Shown here piece after piece: positions 1 through 9,750 of a DNA stretch of 64,000 nucleotides. Each line of letters starts with the position of its first letter. The stretch's first letter is position 1. The notes under the pieces are model-generated. The model saw nothing but the letters and a program-made list of their open reading frames with translations, was not told where the DNA came from and made no database searches. Source of the stretch: Schlesneria sp. (GTDB lineage: Bacteria; Planctomycetota; Planctomycetia; Planctomycetales; Planctomycetaceae); NCBI GenBank assembly GCA_028291515.1, contig JAQGHU010000042.1, positions 1 through 64,000 on the forward strand. Reading direction: 5' to 3'. The position numbers were made by a program, and so were the translations under genes.

Positions 1-41
1 ACGCGCGTCCGCAAATCCATCGCCAATGGCGCTGCCATCAT
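1..41 (-). CDS. IS630-family transposase, N-terminal fragment at window edge
   Basis: Reading leftward from an ATG at 41-39, with a GGAGGAGA ribosome binding site just upstream, the frame gives MMAAPLAMDLRTRV and runs off the window. The pattern M-x-x-P-L-x-M-D-L-R-x-R-V is the usual start of IS630-type transposases (first ORF, helix-turn-helix part). Only about 14 residues are visible, so intactness cannot be judged. If real, an insertion sequence borders this window, and the bases just right of 41 should hold its terminal inverted repeat, which I could not define. Confidence 0.55.
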   Translation of the reverse strand, partial: MMAAPLAMDLRTR

Positions 42-388
42 CGTCTCCTCCCTGAGTCACATGAACTCAGGAAAGTTACTCCAAACCACACCTCGGAGTG
101 AAGATCATTTTCAAATGTGCTCTAGTGACACGGCCCTAGAAAGATGCTTCCCGCATCACTCAAAATGGCCGAAAAGCATTTGTCACAAATCATCCACTTT
201 TCTGAGAAAAACTGACAAAAACAGGGTCGTTTTGTCCCCCATTGTCAAAATCTGTCCTGGGGTGTCAAAAACTGTCAGTGAGTCTTCGCGCCTAAGGTGA
301 CAAGTCATCGAAATAACATCTTGACGGTTGCCTGCGCCTTGGCACAATGGCCTTCCTGTAGGACGCAACGCGCGTGGACCGTAACCAA
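42..388. other. Intergenic region with TGTCAAAA-type short repeats
   Basis: No convincing gene. The stretch holds degenerate short repeats around TGTCAAAA/CTGTC (about 199-290) in both orientations. A TTGACG box at 321-326 is followed by a weak ACAAT-like element near 344-349. A frame open from 1 to 300 on the plus strand has no family resemblance and is probably spurious. The region may contain the end of the neighbouring insertion sequence. Confidence 0.4.
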
Positions 389-441
389 CGGCCACACTTT
401 TTCACCACGCCATCGTGGTTAATCAGTGTGGCCGTTTTTTT
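350..441 (+). ncRNA. Possible short terminated transcript (sRNA or attenuated leader)
   Basis: A promoter-like TTGACG box (321-326) lies about 60 bases before a strong intrinsic terminator (389-441), with no protein-coding frame between them. A transcript of roughly 85-90 nt would result. It could be a small RNA, a leader attenuator for the porin gene that starts about 460 bases further on, or read-out from the neighbouring insertion sequence. This is an inference from promoter and terminator shape only. Confidence 0.2.
389..441 (+). terminator. Rho-independent terminator
   Basis: A perfect 9-bp stem, CGGCCACAC at 389-397 and GTGTGGCCG at 426-434, encloses a loop with a smaller CCACG/CGTGG hairpin and is followed by seven T residues (435-441). 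No gene ends just upstream on this strand. Confidence 0.75.
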
Positions 442-904
442 GCTTTCAGGCAAAGGGAGTTTGATGCCGCGAATGAAATCGGCAAACGAATTCACTCAAA
501 ACTCGAGTGAGTGGACTAAGCCAGAATTTGAACTCAGAGGGCTGCCGCAGAGTCCCACGCCTCTGGATCGAGAACAGTGTTTGGCCACAAAAGCGAATCC
601 ACGCCGCTCAAAAAACGAGACACCCCTAAAACCCTGCCATGGACTGACAAAACCTGCCAAATCACTTTTTTCCGACAGCTCTCAACTCATTTCGACACTG
701 GTAGTTGAGGGGTCGCCGCAGCGATCTAAAAGTACCTGCAGCGATGATGTCACGGAATGGGGGACTGGGCAAGATAGCCGACATCCTCTCAAGATTCCGA
801 TAACGGCGTCCGAGTATGAATGTAGCGATTATGCCAGTCATAACGTCTTTGATGCCCGCACCCATGCTGAGTTCGCCAATCTCCGGACATCGACCGAGGA
901 ACGT
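442..904. other. Long upstream region of the porin gene
   Basis: About 460 bases without a credible gene. The frame of the downstream porin is open back to 374, but the translation upstream of 905 has no family resemblance and precedes a clear signal peptide, so I treat it as untranslated. Two similar short units, around 529-555 and 703-730 (GAGGG-GCCGCAG-like), suggest a weak duplication. No clear promoter was identified. Confidence 0.35.
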
Positions 905-2266
905 ATGAAGGCTCTCCTTGCGCTTGTGACCACTGCGACGTTACTCGCCGCAGGAGCTCGGACAACCGTCGCGCAGACATGGCCGGGTGAAGCAGCCAGG
1001 CAACGCATCAACGAAGCGCTGGCTCAAAACGACCAACCGGGTGCGATTCCCCCACCCGCCCCCGAAACAGACTACCTCAACGTTAATCCGACCGCTCCCG
1101 CCGCGGTCTTCGCGCCATCAACCGGCGACGATTCCTGTACGCGATTTGCAGGTTGCTGCGACGGGATGGACCCGCGCGGGTATAAGTTTTCGTGGGCTCC
1201 TGATAAGTGGGCCAAAGTCGGAGCTGCCGTTCGCGCGTCCTTCAACTCGCAGACCTATGCTGCGCCAGGGCTGGGAAATCATTTCGCAGTCGACAATGCC
1301 CGTCTGCTGACAAGTGGTCAGGTGACGAAGTATGTCGGATTCGAATTGAACTCAGACGTTGCCCTGGGCCAGGGGTTCGGGCCATCGTCTCTGCAGTCAC
1401 CCAGTCCCTTCAACCTGCTGGACGCCATCGTCAAAGTGGAAACCGGCGACGCATTCAACGTCTGGGCGGGTCAGTTCCTACCACCGTCTGATCGTTCCAC
1501 CATCGATGGGCCATTTTTTATCAACGGCTGGGACTTCCCGTTCGTGTCGGCCTATCCCGGTGTCTTCGAAGGTCGTCAGATCGGGGCCGCTTACTGGGGA
1601 CAGTACTCTGGCGGCCAGATCAAGTGGAGTGTCGGTGCCTTCAATGGGACAGGGGGATCATTGCAATCCCCGTATACGAACCCACCAAACACGCCGCCTA
1701 ATCCAAACAACAACATCCAGTTTGATGCCCGCGTGACGTTCAACTTCCTCGACGCGGAGCCAGGCTACTACCATCAGAGTACCTACTACGGCCAGAAAGA
1801 CATTCTCGCCCTCGGCTTCGCTATTCAGACGCAACATAATGCGTTGGGCACATCGGCCACTCCCGCGAACTTCACCGGCCTCAACATGGATTTTTTGTAC
1901 GAGACGTCATTTGAGAATGAAGGTGTGATCACCGTGGAAGGGGCGCTCTACAAGTACAATAACCAGGATCTGGTGACGAGCAGCCAACAGGGCCAAAGCG
2001 GCTTCATCTATCTGGGTTATATGTTTCCGAAGACCATCTCAGTCGGGCCGGTCTGTGGTCGCGTCCGCCCGTTCACGCGCTACCAGCAATACAACCGAGA
2101 TTACCTGGCCCCATCGGCAGGCCTGTTTTCGCAGGGTCTGGACGTAGGTGTGGAATACGTGATGAACGGCCCGAACGCTCGCCTGACTGCCGTCTGGAGC
2201 GAACGAGATGTCGTCGCGGGCAGCCGGTTGAATATCTTCACGATCGGCGCGCAGATGGTCTTCTGA
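905..2266 (+). CDS. Outer-membrane beta-barrel porin (BBP2/OmpL-like family)
   Basis: Predicted 453-residue secreted protein. Residues 1-23 form a typical signal peptide (MKALLALVTTATLLAAGA, cleaved near TVAQ). A proline-rich linker follows, then a short Cys-containing segment (CTRFAGCCDG), then a long region rich in alternating aromatic and polar residues ending in phenylalanine (GAQMVF), as expected of an outer-membrane barrel. Segments such as WAGQFLPPSDRS and GRQIGAAYWGQ resemble the putative beta-barrel porin-2 family common in planctomycetes. I start at 905 because the signal peptide begins there, although the frame stays open back to 374. The likely role is solute diffusion across the outer membrane; substrate unknown. 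It sits alone, behind a terminator and ahead of convergent metY. Confidence 0.75.
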   Translation: MKALLALVTTATLLAAGARTTVAQTWPGEAARQRINEALAQNDQPGAIPPPAPETDYLNVNPTAPAAVFAPSTGDDSCTRFAGCCDGMDPRGYKFSWAPDKWAKVGAAVRASFNSQTYAAPGLGNHFAVDNARLLTSGQVTKYVGFELNSDVALGQGFGPSSLQSPSPFNLLDAIVKVETGDAFNVWAGQFLPPSDRSTIDGPFFINGWDFPFVSAYPGVFEGRQIGAAYWGQYSGGQIKWSVGAFNGTGGSLQSPYTNPPNTPPNPNNNIQFDARVTFNFLDAEPGYYHQSTYYGQKDILALGFAIQTQHNALGTSATPANFTGLNMDFLYETSFENEGVITVEGALYKYNNQDLVTSSQQGQSGFIYLGYMFPKTISVGPVCGRVRPFTRYQQYNRDYLAPSAGLFSQGLDVGVEYVMNGPNARLTAVWSERDVVAGSRLNIFTIGAQMVF

Positions 2267-2273
2267 TCCGTCA

Positions 2274-2408
2274 GTCATTCCCGCGCAGGCGGGAATCCAG
2301 CGAATGGAAAGACGGCTTCGACAAATGAACTTGAGTAACTTGTCTCACGCTGGCAACTGGTGATGATTCGTTGCGGAAAGACTGGATTCCCGCCTGCGCG
2401 GGAATGAC
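2274..2408. repeat. REPIN-like inverted pair of a 27-bp palindromic repeat
   Basis: GTCATTCCCGCGCAGGCGGG plus AATCCAG (2274-2300) reappears in inverted orientation at 2382-2408, separated by about 80 bases. Each copy contains a CCCGC..GCGGG palindrome. The same unit occurs as a second inverted pair at 28804-28910 and singly at 13821-13847. Repeats of this kind are widespread intergenic REP elements mobilised in trans by RAYT transposases; no RAYT gene is in the window. Confidence 0.85.
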
Positions 2409-2463
2409 GGAGGCAGTAGAGAGAATATCCAGTCGTGCTAATCCGAATCAGAACGAAAACCAA

Positions 2464-2508
2464 CAAAAAACCGAACTCCCGAAGTCATGGCAGACTTCGG
2501 AAGCTCGG
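2464..2508 (-). terminator. Intrinsic terminator of metY
   Basis: Reading leftward, a 16-bp stem with mismatches (CCGAGCTTCCGAAGTC at 2508-2493 with 2486-2471) closes a six-base loop and runs into a TTTTTT tract (2470-2465), just past the metY stop codon. Confidence 0.8.
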
Positions 2509-2533
2509 CGGGTGTGTCACAAAGTAAGATCGA

Positions 2534-4051
<1,518 letters not shown>

Positions 4052-4771
4052 ATGTCGTCACCCGCAGAACCGTTACCACTTCCGCCTCCAAAATCACGCA
4101 GTCTGATCTGGAGATTCTTTCAGTTCTTCCTGCAGATTTTCTTTTGTTTCTGGCTCGGCTATCGTTCGCGCGGCCACCAGCAACTGGAAGATGCAGATGG
4201 AGGCTTGGTCCTGGCGAACCACCAGAGTTTCCTCGATCCCCTGTTAGTCGGTCTTCCACTACACAGGCCGATCAGTTACCTGGCACGTGACTCGTTGTTT
4301 CGCGTCCCGATCATCGGGTGGATTCTGCGCAATACCTACGTCATGCCGATCAGTCGCGAAGCGGCCGCCACGGCGACGATGCGCGAAACCATCCGACGTA
4401 TGCAACACGGTTTTCTGGTGGGACTCTTTCCCGAGGGAACTCGCACTGAAACCGGCGCGATGGGCCCGTTAAAGCCGGGCTTCGTCGCATTGATTCGCCG
4501 CGCGAAGGTCCCGGTCTATCCAGTGGGCGTCGCGGGGGGCTTTCAGGCACTCGGTCGTAAGAGTTGGTTCCTGAGACCATCGCGCGTGCGAGTCGTGGTG
4601 GGAACTCCGATCAGCGTCGAAGAACTCGAACAGTTTGCGGGCCGCGATCAGGATCAAGCACTGATTGAGTTCGTTCGCAACCGGATCGCCAACTGTTTTG
4701 ACGAGGCGGAAGCATGGCGAACTAATTCAGTGTGGCCTAAATTAGTGGATGGGCCGCAGAGGAATGGTTAA
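4052..4771 (+). CDS. plsC: 1-acyl-sn-glycerol-3-phosphate acyltransferase
   Basis: A 239-residue acyltransferase that should transfer an acyl chain to lysophosphatidic acid to make phosphatidic acid, at the cytoplasmic membrane. It has the family blocks in order: NHQSFLDP (HX4D-like catalytic block, about residues 51-58), a hydrophobic region with NTYVMPISR, FPEGTRTETG (substrate-binding block), and the VPVYPVGVAGG strand. A hydrophobic stretch near residues 20-40 probably anchors it. Length is normal. It diverges from metY, and no operon partner is evident downstream because a repeat element follows. PlsC-family enzymes also act on other lysophospholipids, so the exact acceptor is uncertain. 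Confidence 0.88.
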   Translation: MSSPAEPLPLPPPKSRSLIWRFFQFFLQIFFCFWLGYRSRGHQQLEDADGGLVLANHQSFLDPLLVGLPLHRPISYLARDSLFRVPIIGWILRNTYVMPISREAAATATMRETIRRMQHGFLVGLFPEGTRTETGAMGPLKPGFVALIRRAKVPVYPVGVAGGFQALGRKSWFLRPSRVRVVVGTPISVEELEQFAGRDQDQALIEFVRNRIANCFDEAEAWRTNSVWPKLVDGPQRNG

Positions 4772-4912
4772 GAGAAGAGTTTGAAACACAGAGGCACAGA
4801 GAACACGGAGAAAACTGGTACCACGGAATACACTGAACACACGAAAGGAAAACAGGATTTGACTCATCTCTATTCCGTGTCTTCAGTGTATTCCGTGTTT
4901 CAAATCTCTTCT
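4771..4912. repeat. Long imperfect inverted repeat (ACAGAGGCACAGAG type)
   Basis: Two nested inverted repeats: inner ACGGAATACACTGAA (4823-4837) with TTCAGTGTATTCCGT (4882-4896), and outer AGAAGAGTTTGAAACAC (4773-4789) with its near-complement at 4895-4912. The arms contain the CACAGAGGCACAGAG wording seen as an intergenic repeat in many bacterial genomes. It fills the space between plsC and the next gene. Confidence 0.75.
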
Positions 4913-4953
4913 TCTATTTTGAATTCTCGAACTTCGAACTAAGGAACGCTCCG

Positions 4954-5853
4954 ATGTCGCAGTTTTCTAGACGTGAATTCTTAGGTGCCACTGCTGTCGG
5001 AGCATCGCTATTCGCCACTCTTGGGCAACCACGAGTCGGCGTTGCTCAAGACGAGAAGAAGGGCGCGGACATCCGGTTTGGATTGGTCACGTACCAGTGG
5101 GGCAAGGACTGGGACTTGCCGACGTTGATTGCGAACTGTGCCAAGGCGGGTTGCCTGGGAGTTGAACTTCGCACAACTCACAAACACGGAGTTGAGCCGA
5201 CTCTTTCTGAGATGGAACGCCTGGAAGTCCGCAAGCGATTCGCCGACACCGATATCAAATGCGTCGGGATTGGCAGCAATGAGCGCTACGATAGTCCCGA
5301 TCCTGCTGTCGTCGCAAAAGCGATCGACGCGACGAAGGCGTTTATTGTCCTTAGTCACGACATTGGCGGAACCGGAATCAAAGTCAAACCGGACTCATTC
5401 CATCCGAGTGTCCCCAAAGAGAAAACGATCGAACAGATTGGCAAGTCACTGAATGAACTGGGCGAGTATGCAGCCGGGTTCGGTCAGCAGATCCGCCTGG
5501 AAGTGCATGGGCAATGCTGCAAGCTGCCCACCATTAAAGCCATCATGGATGTCGCCGACGGCACCAACGTCGGCGTCTGCTGGAACTCGAATCCCGAGGA
5601 TCTCGATGCCCCTGGTCTGGAGCACAACTTCAATCTGGTGAAAGATCGCTTTGGCGAAACGGCCCATATTCATCTGCTGGATTCAAAGACGTATCCGCAT
5701 CAGCAGTTGTTAGAGTTGTATGTCAAAATGGACTACGCCGGCTGGCTGATGCTGGAGGAGGGGACCGTCCCCGCCGATCCCGCAGCAGCATTGATTGAGC
5801 AGCGACAGTTGTTCGACAAGATGCTTGCAGCCGCACGCGCCAAGGTTGGTTGA
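4954..5853 (+). CDS. Tat-exported sugar phosphate isomerase/epimerase-like TIM barrel
   Basis: A 299-residue protein with a twin-arginine leader (SRREFLGATAVGASLFATLG, cleaved near VAQD). The mature part looks like an AP-endonuclease-2/xylose-isomerase-like TIM barrel: FGLVTYQWG near the start, CLGVELRTTHKHGVEP, RLEVHGQCC, NVGVCWNSNPED, AHIHLLDS and a C-terminal MLEEGTVPADP. The conserved E, H and D positions would bind a divalent metal. Such exported epimerase-like proteins are abundant in planctomycetes and are usually linked to carbohydrate breakdown; the substrate is unknown. The next gene, about 100 bases on in the same direction, is also Tat-exported, so the two may be co-transcribed. 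Confidence 0.8.
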   Translation: MSQFSRREFLGATAVGASLFATLGQPRVGVAQDEKKGADIRFGLVTYQWGKDWDLPTLIANCAKAGCLGVELRTTHKHGVEPTLSEMERLEVRKRFADTDIKCVGIGSNERYDSPDPAVVAKAIDATKAFIVLSHDIGGTGIKVKPDSFHPSVPKEKTIEQIGKSLNELGEYAAGFGQQIRLEVHGQCCKLPTIKAIMDVADGTNVGVCWNSNPEDLDAPGLEHNFNLVKDRFGETAHIHLLDSKTYPHQQLLELYVKMDYAGWLMLEEGTVPADPAAALIEQRQLFDKMLAAARAKVG

Positions 5854-5952
5854 AAATTTGGCGGTGGGAAAATATCCAGTCGTGAATAAATGACTTGGTA
5901 TAATCCCGGTATCCTCGTTCACGGTGGGCCAATTCCTGGGAAGGTGATTGCC

Positions 5953-7476
5953 ATGTTTGAACACACATCTCGACGAAGCTTTCTGCAGAGTACGGCCATG
6001 GGGGGAGCCCTGGCCGGCTTGGGTGACTTGGGATTTCTATCCCAGTTGCAACCGGTCGCCGCAGCGGAATCGCAATTGGATCCCAATGTGGTGCAACTCG
6101 ATCCCAGCATCGAGCCGGTCGTGAAGCTGCTGGAAGACACCCCTCGCGAGCAGCTTCTGGAAAAGGTCGCTGAGCGTATCAAAGGTGGTTTGACCTATCG
6201 CGAAGTGCTGGCGGCATTGCTCCTGGCGGGCGTGCGAAATATTCAGCCACGGCCATCAGTCGGCTTTAAGTTTCACGCTGTCCTCGTTGTCAATTCCGCG
6301 CACCTCGCCAGCCAGGCGTCGCCAGATGACCAGCGCTGGCTGCCGATCTTCTGGGCTTTGGATGAGTTCAAATCGTCGCAGGCGGCGGACGTGCGCGAAG
6401 GGAATTGGACGATGGCTCCCGTGAAAGAGTCATTAGTCCCTCCGGCCGAGAAGGCTCGGCAAGCCTTCATCGATGCGATGGATTCCTGGGACGAAGGAGC
6501 TGCGGATGCCGCTGTGGCGGGTCTCGCTCGCTCGTCGACGATGGAAGAGGTCTTTGAGCTGTTCTATCGCTACGGGGCTCGCGACTTCCGCGATATCGGG
6601 CATAAGGCGATCTTTGTTGCCAATAGTCGTCGGACACTCGATGCGATTGGTTGGCAGCACGCCGAACCGATCCTGCGGTCGCTCGCCTACGCCTTGCAGC
6701 ATCACGAAGGAGGCAACCCGTTCAAGGGTGACGCCGCCGCAGATCAGCCGTGGAAGCGGAATCGCGAATTGGCCTCGCGGCTGAGAGTTGATTGGACGAA
6801 AGGTAAAATCGACCCTGTGGCGACAACGGAATTCCTGGCGGCATTGAGAACGGCCAACGATCAAGAAGCATGTGCCAAAGCGGTCGACATCATCAATCGA
6901 GGGGTCTCGCCACAGTCGATCTGGGACGCGCTGTTTGTCGGTGCCGGAGAGTTATTGATGCGTCAGCCGGGGATCGTGGCACTGCACGCGATGACATCGT
7001 CGAATGCTTTGCGCTATGCGTTCCAGTCCACCAAGCATGACGATACGCGACGGATGGTCTTCCTGCAGAACGTGGCTTTTGTGCCGCTGTTCCGCGAAGC
7101 GATGATTAGTCGCGGCAAGATCGCCGACACGCGACTCGACACTCTGGAGCCAGCTCAACTTCAAGCTGGTCCTGATGGATTGAACGAGATCCTGGCGGAC
7201 ATCTCTCGCAATCGTTCGGCCGCGGCCAGCAAACTGCTGACGTATGTCAACGAGCATCCCGATCCCAAAGAATTCATCGACGCTGCTCGTCTGCTGATCT
7301 TCCTGAAGGGGACGAATTCACACGATTACAAGTTTAGCGCGGCCATCATGGAAGACTTCCAACATGTCTCACCCGAATGGCGAGGCCGTTTCCTGGCAGC
7401 GGGTGTTTTCAACCTGCGTGGGTCGGGAGACGCGGAGAACAAGCTGGTCAAACGAACTCGCGATGCGTTGGCGTAA
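5953..7476 (+). CDS. Tat-exported conserved hypothetical protein
   Basis: A 507-residue protein. The start at 5953 puts a twin-arginine leader (SRRSFLQSTAMGGALAGLG) at the N-terminus; the frame is open to 5890, but the extra 21 residues fit no leader. The rest is mostly helical, Ala/Leu/Glu-rich, without cysteine pairs, CxxCH or hydrolase motifs that I recognise. Segments such as FHAVLVVNSAHLASQ and YRYGARDFRDIGHKAIF are distinctive. It follows the TIM-barrel gene in the same direction and converges with an ABC permease gene 21 bases away. I do not recognise its function. Confidence 0.75.
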   Translation: MFEHTSRRSFLQSTAMGGALAGLGDLGFLSQLQPVAAAESQLDPNVVQLDPSIEPVVKLLEDTPREQLLEKVAERIKGGLTYREVLAALLLAGVRNIQPRPSVGFKFHAVLVVNSAHLASQASPDDQRWLPIFWALDEFKSSQAADVREGNWTMAPVKESLVPPAEKARQAFIDAMDSWDEGAADAAVAGLARSSTMEEVFELFYRYGARDFRDIGHKAIFVANSRRTLDAIGWQHAEPILRSLAYALQHHEGGNPFKGDAAADQPWKRNRELASRLRVDWTKGKIDPVATTEFLAALRTANDQEACAKAVDIINRGVSPQSIWDALFVGAGELLMRQPGIVALHAMTSSNALRYAFQSTKHDDTRRMVFLQNVAFVPLFREAMISRGKIADTRLDTLEPAQLQAGPDGLNEILADISRNRSAAASKLLTYVNEHPDPKEFIDAARLLIFLKGTNSHDYKFSAAIMEDFQHVSPEWRGRFLAAGVFNLRGSGDAENKLVKRTRDALA

Positions 7477-7497
7477 TTCTCTTGATATGGAGTGGCA

Positions 7498-8709
7498 CTA
7501 GCCGGCGACGCGAAAGCGCCAGCTTCCTGTCGCGAAGAAGACCACTGCGAACAGGACCAGCATGGCGCAGCAGGTGGCGACGGTTGTGAGATCGACCGTT
7601 GCCTGCATGAGGACCGCGTCGAATGCTTTCAGTGCCCAGCCGTGCGGCGTAAACAGGCTGATCTGCTTCATGGTCTGCGGAAACAGGTCACGTGGAAAGA
7701 AGCAGCCGCTCATACTACTGAGGACCAGGATCAGCGTGGTTCCGTAGGAAGAGACTTGTTGATCGGTGTGGACCATCGTTGCTAACAATAAGCCCAACGA
7801 TGTCGCCGCTAGCGAAGTGCAGATGATGACCGGAATCAAATAGATCGGGGCTGGTCCCCAGGACATACCGAACAGTACCCGACCGCAGCCGAATAACAGC
7901 AGACACTGGATGACCGATGTCAGGAAGAAGGGGATCGTCTTCCCGGCCAGGACGGATGTCTGACTAATGGGTGCCAACAGTAACCTTCGCAATGTGCCGT
8001 TTTCGCGTTCGGAGATGAACGAGCGTGCCATCACGCTGATGACGAAGAAGGCAAACATCACCGTGAATCCGGGAACGATCCACGAATAAACAGCGGTTGG
8101 TTGAGGGATGTACTTTTCCACGGAGGATGCCGCGGGCGGTTTCGGCTCCTGATCGGCAGGAGTGTCATCGACCCAGGTGCGTGTGACCGGATTTTTACGA
8201 GCGGCGACGGGGGCGACGACCTTGATCATCTTGCTGAAGATCACGCCCTCCAGTAGCCGACCAAGACCAATCGCGGCGGGGCGGGTTTCGAGTTTGACAT
8301 CGAGAGCTTCGGGGCCACCCGCCAGCATTCCCGAATCGGAATTGAAGACTTCCGAGATCCGCAGTTGCTCTGCTCGATTTTCGAAGTCTGGTCCGATCGT
8401 GATCATCATCGAAGCATCGCCGCGTTGCAACTTGTCGTCTGCGTCGATTGCGGAGTCACTCGTCGTGACCGAGAATTCTCGATTTCGTTTCAGCTCTTGA
8501 ATCAATTGTTGAGACAGATCGCTGCTGGTCTGGTCGACCACCAGGATGCGAAATTTCTGGCTGTTGTCGTCGCGCGTCAGGAACTGCCCGGTCGACATTC
8601 CCACGATGGAAATAAACAGGAGCGGCAGGATCAGTAACAACACGACGGCGCGTCTGTCTTTCAACAGCAGCAGCAAGTCTTTTCGAGTAATCTGCCAGGC
8701 AGACATCAT
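7498..8709 (-). CDS. ABC-2 type transporter permease
   Basis: A 403-residue inner-membrane protein. One membrane segment lies near the N-terminus (about 22-40, LLLILPLLFISIVG), then comes a large extracytoplasmic domain (about 45-210), then a cluster of five hydrophobic segments to the C-terminus. FISERENGTLRRLLLAPIS is the typical cytoplasmic motif of ABC2_membrane_3 permeases. The last gene of a three-gene minus-strand operon, it lies 24 bases after the ATPase gene, so the two should form one transporter. Substrate unknown; relatives export lipids, polysaccharides or drugs. Confidence 0.85.
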   Translation of the reverse strand: MMSAWQITRKDLLLLLKDRRAVVLLLILPLLFISIVGMSTGQFLTRDDNSQKFRILVVDQTSSDLSQQLIQELKRNREFSVTTSDSAIDADDKLQRGDASMMITIGPDFENRAEQLRISEVFNSDSGMLAGGPEALDVKLETRPAAIGLGRLLEGVIFSKMIKVVAPVAARKNPVTRTWVDDTPADQEPKPPAASSVEKYIPQPTAVYSWIVPGFTVMFAFFVISVMARSFISERENGTLRRLLLAPISQTSVLAGKTIPFFLTSVIQCLLLFGCGRVLFGMSWGPAPIYLIPVIICTSLAATSLGLLLATMVHTDQQVSSYGTTLILVLSSMSGCFFPRDLFPQTMKQISLFTPHGWALKAFDAVLMQATVDLTTVATCCAMLVLFAVVFFATGSWRFRVAG

Positions 8710-8733
8710 CAGCTCACAGAAGGCAGTTGGGAA

Positions 8734-9750
8734 CTAGTCTCGTAGACCGTAGCCGGTCAGTTGCAGGAACAATCGCTCAAGGTTCGTTTGCTGGGTTTCG
8801 ATGCGAGCCACTTTGACGCGAGCTGCCATCAGGTGATGCAGCAGTGATCGCAACCGCTCGCCCATATCGCGACAATCGCCGCTGACAACAATCACAGCGG
8901 TTCCATCGGTCGCTCGTTCTAGCTTGGCCAATCCGGCCAACCGTCCCTGAACATCGCCTTCCCCTTCGACATGGATGAGCAGGCTGGTGTTCAAGCCTTC
9001 GAGGAGACGGGGGATGCTGTCGCAGGCCAGCACTTTGCCGTGATCAACAATCGCAACGCGTTCGCAGATCTCCTGAACTTCTTCCATGTAGTGACTGGCG
9101 TAGATCACGCCGACGCCGGATAGAGCCTGGTCGCGTATACACTCGAGAAGATGCGATCGCGATTGCGGATCGATACCGACAGTCGGCTCATCGAGGATCA
9201 GAATCGAGGGCTGGTGCATCAGCGCCACGCCGAAATTCAGGCGTCGTTTCATGCCACCAGAATAGTTGCCAGATGCACGTTGAGCGCTGTCAGTCAAACC
9301 AATGCGTTGCAGGACTTCGTCGCAGCGAGAGTGAAGCTGACGGCCCTGGATTCCATACAGCTTGCCGAAGAACAGCAAGTTTTCGATCGCATTCAATTCT
9401 GGGTAGATCGCCAGATCCTGGGGGACCAGTCCGATTTCGCGCTTCAAATTGGGATCACGTCCATTGTAAACCTGTCCATTGATAACGACTTCGCCACGAT
9501 CGGGGCGAAGCAATCCCGAGATCATCATCATCGATGTGCTTTTGCCGGCACCATTAGGGCCGAGCAGTCCCAGCACTTCACCCCGCTCAAGCTTAAAACT
9601 GACATCGACCACAGCCTGATGAGAGCCGAAGCTTCGTGAAAGATGCCGCACTTCCAACAGGCTGGCGCAGCCAGCATCGGCACAGCCGACGGAGGCGTGC
9701 ACACGAGGCGATTCGGTACGGACTCGGCGTGATTGAAGAAGCATCACCAA
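8734..9750 (-). CDS. ABC transporter ATP-binding protein (ABC-2 partner)
   Basis: A 338-residue ATPase. Walker A is GLLGPNGAGKST, the Q-loop is GLVPQDLAIYPEL, the signature is YSGGMKRRLNFGVAL, Walker B is ILILDEPTVGIDP, and the switch His is in YASHYMEE. The C-terminal 90 residues (after CERVAIVDHGKVLA) form the extra domain found in multidrug/lipid ABC-2 ATPases. About 30 residues before the domain are unusual, so the real start may be internal. The start overlaps the preceding gene by 7 bases and the permease follows 24 bases on, marking an operon. Confidence 0.88.
   Translation of the reverse strand: MVMLLQSRRVRTESPRVHASVGCADAGCASLLEVRHLSRSFGSHQAVVDVSFKLERGEVLGLLGPNGAGKSTSMMMISGLLRPDRGEVVINGQVYNGRDPNLKREIGLVPQDLAIYPELNAIENLLFFGKLYGIQGRQLHSRCDEVLQRIGLTDSAQRASGNYSGGMKRRLNFGVALMHQPSILILDEPTVGIDPQSRSHLLECIRDQALSGVGVIYASHYMEEVQEICERVAIVDHGKVLACDSIPRLLEGLNTSLLIHVEGEGDVQGRLAGLAKLERATDGTAVIVVSGDCRDMGERLRSLLHHLMAARVKVARIETQQTNLERLFLQLTGYGLRD

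Noticed and set aside
374-904. N-terminal 177-residue extension of the porin frame
   Set aside because: The translation has no family resemblance and precedes a normal signal peptide beginning at 905; a strong terminator also lies inside it.
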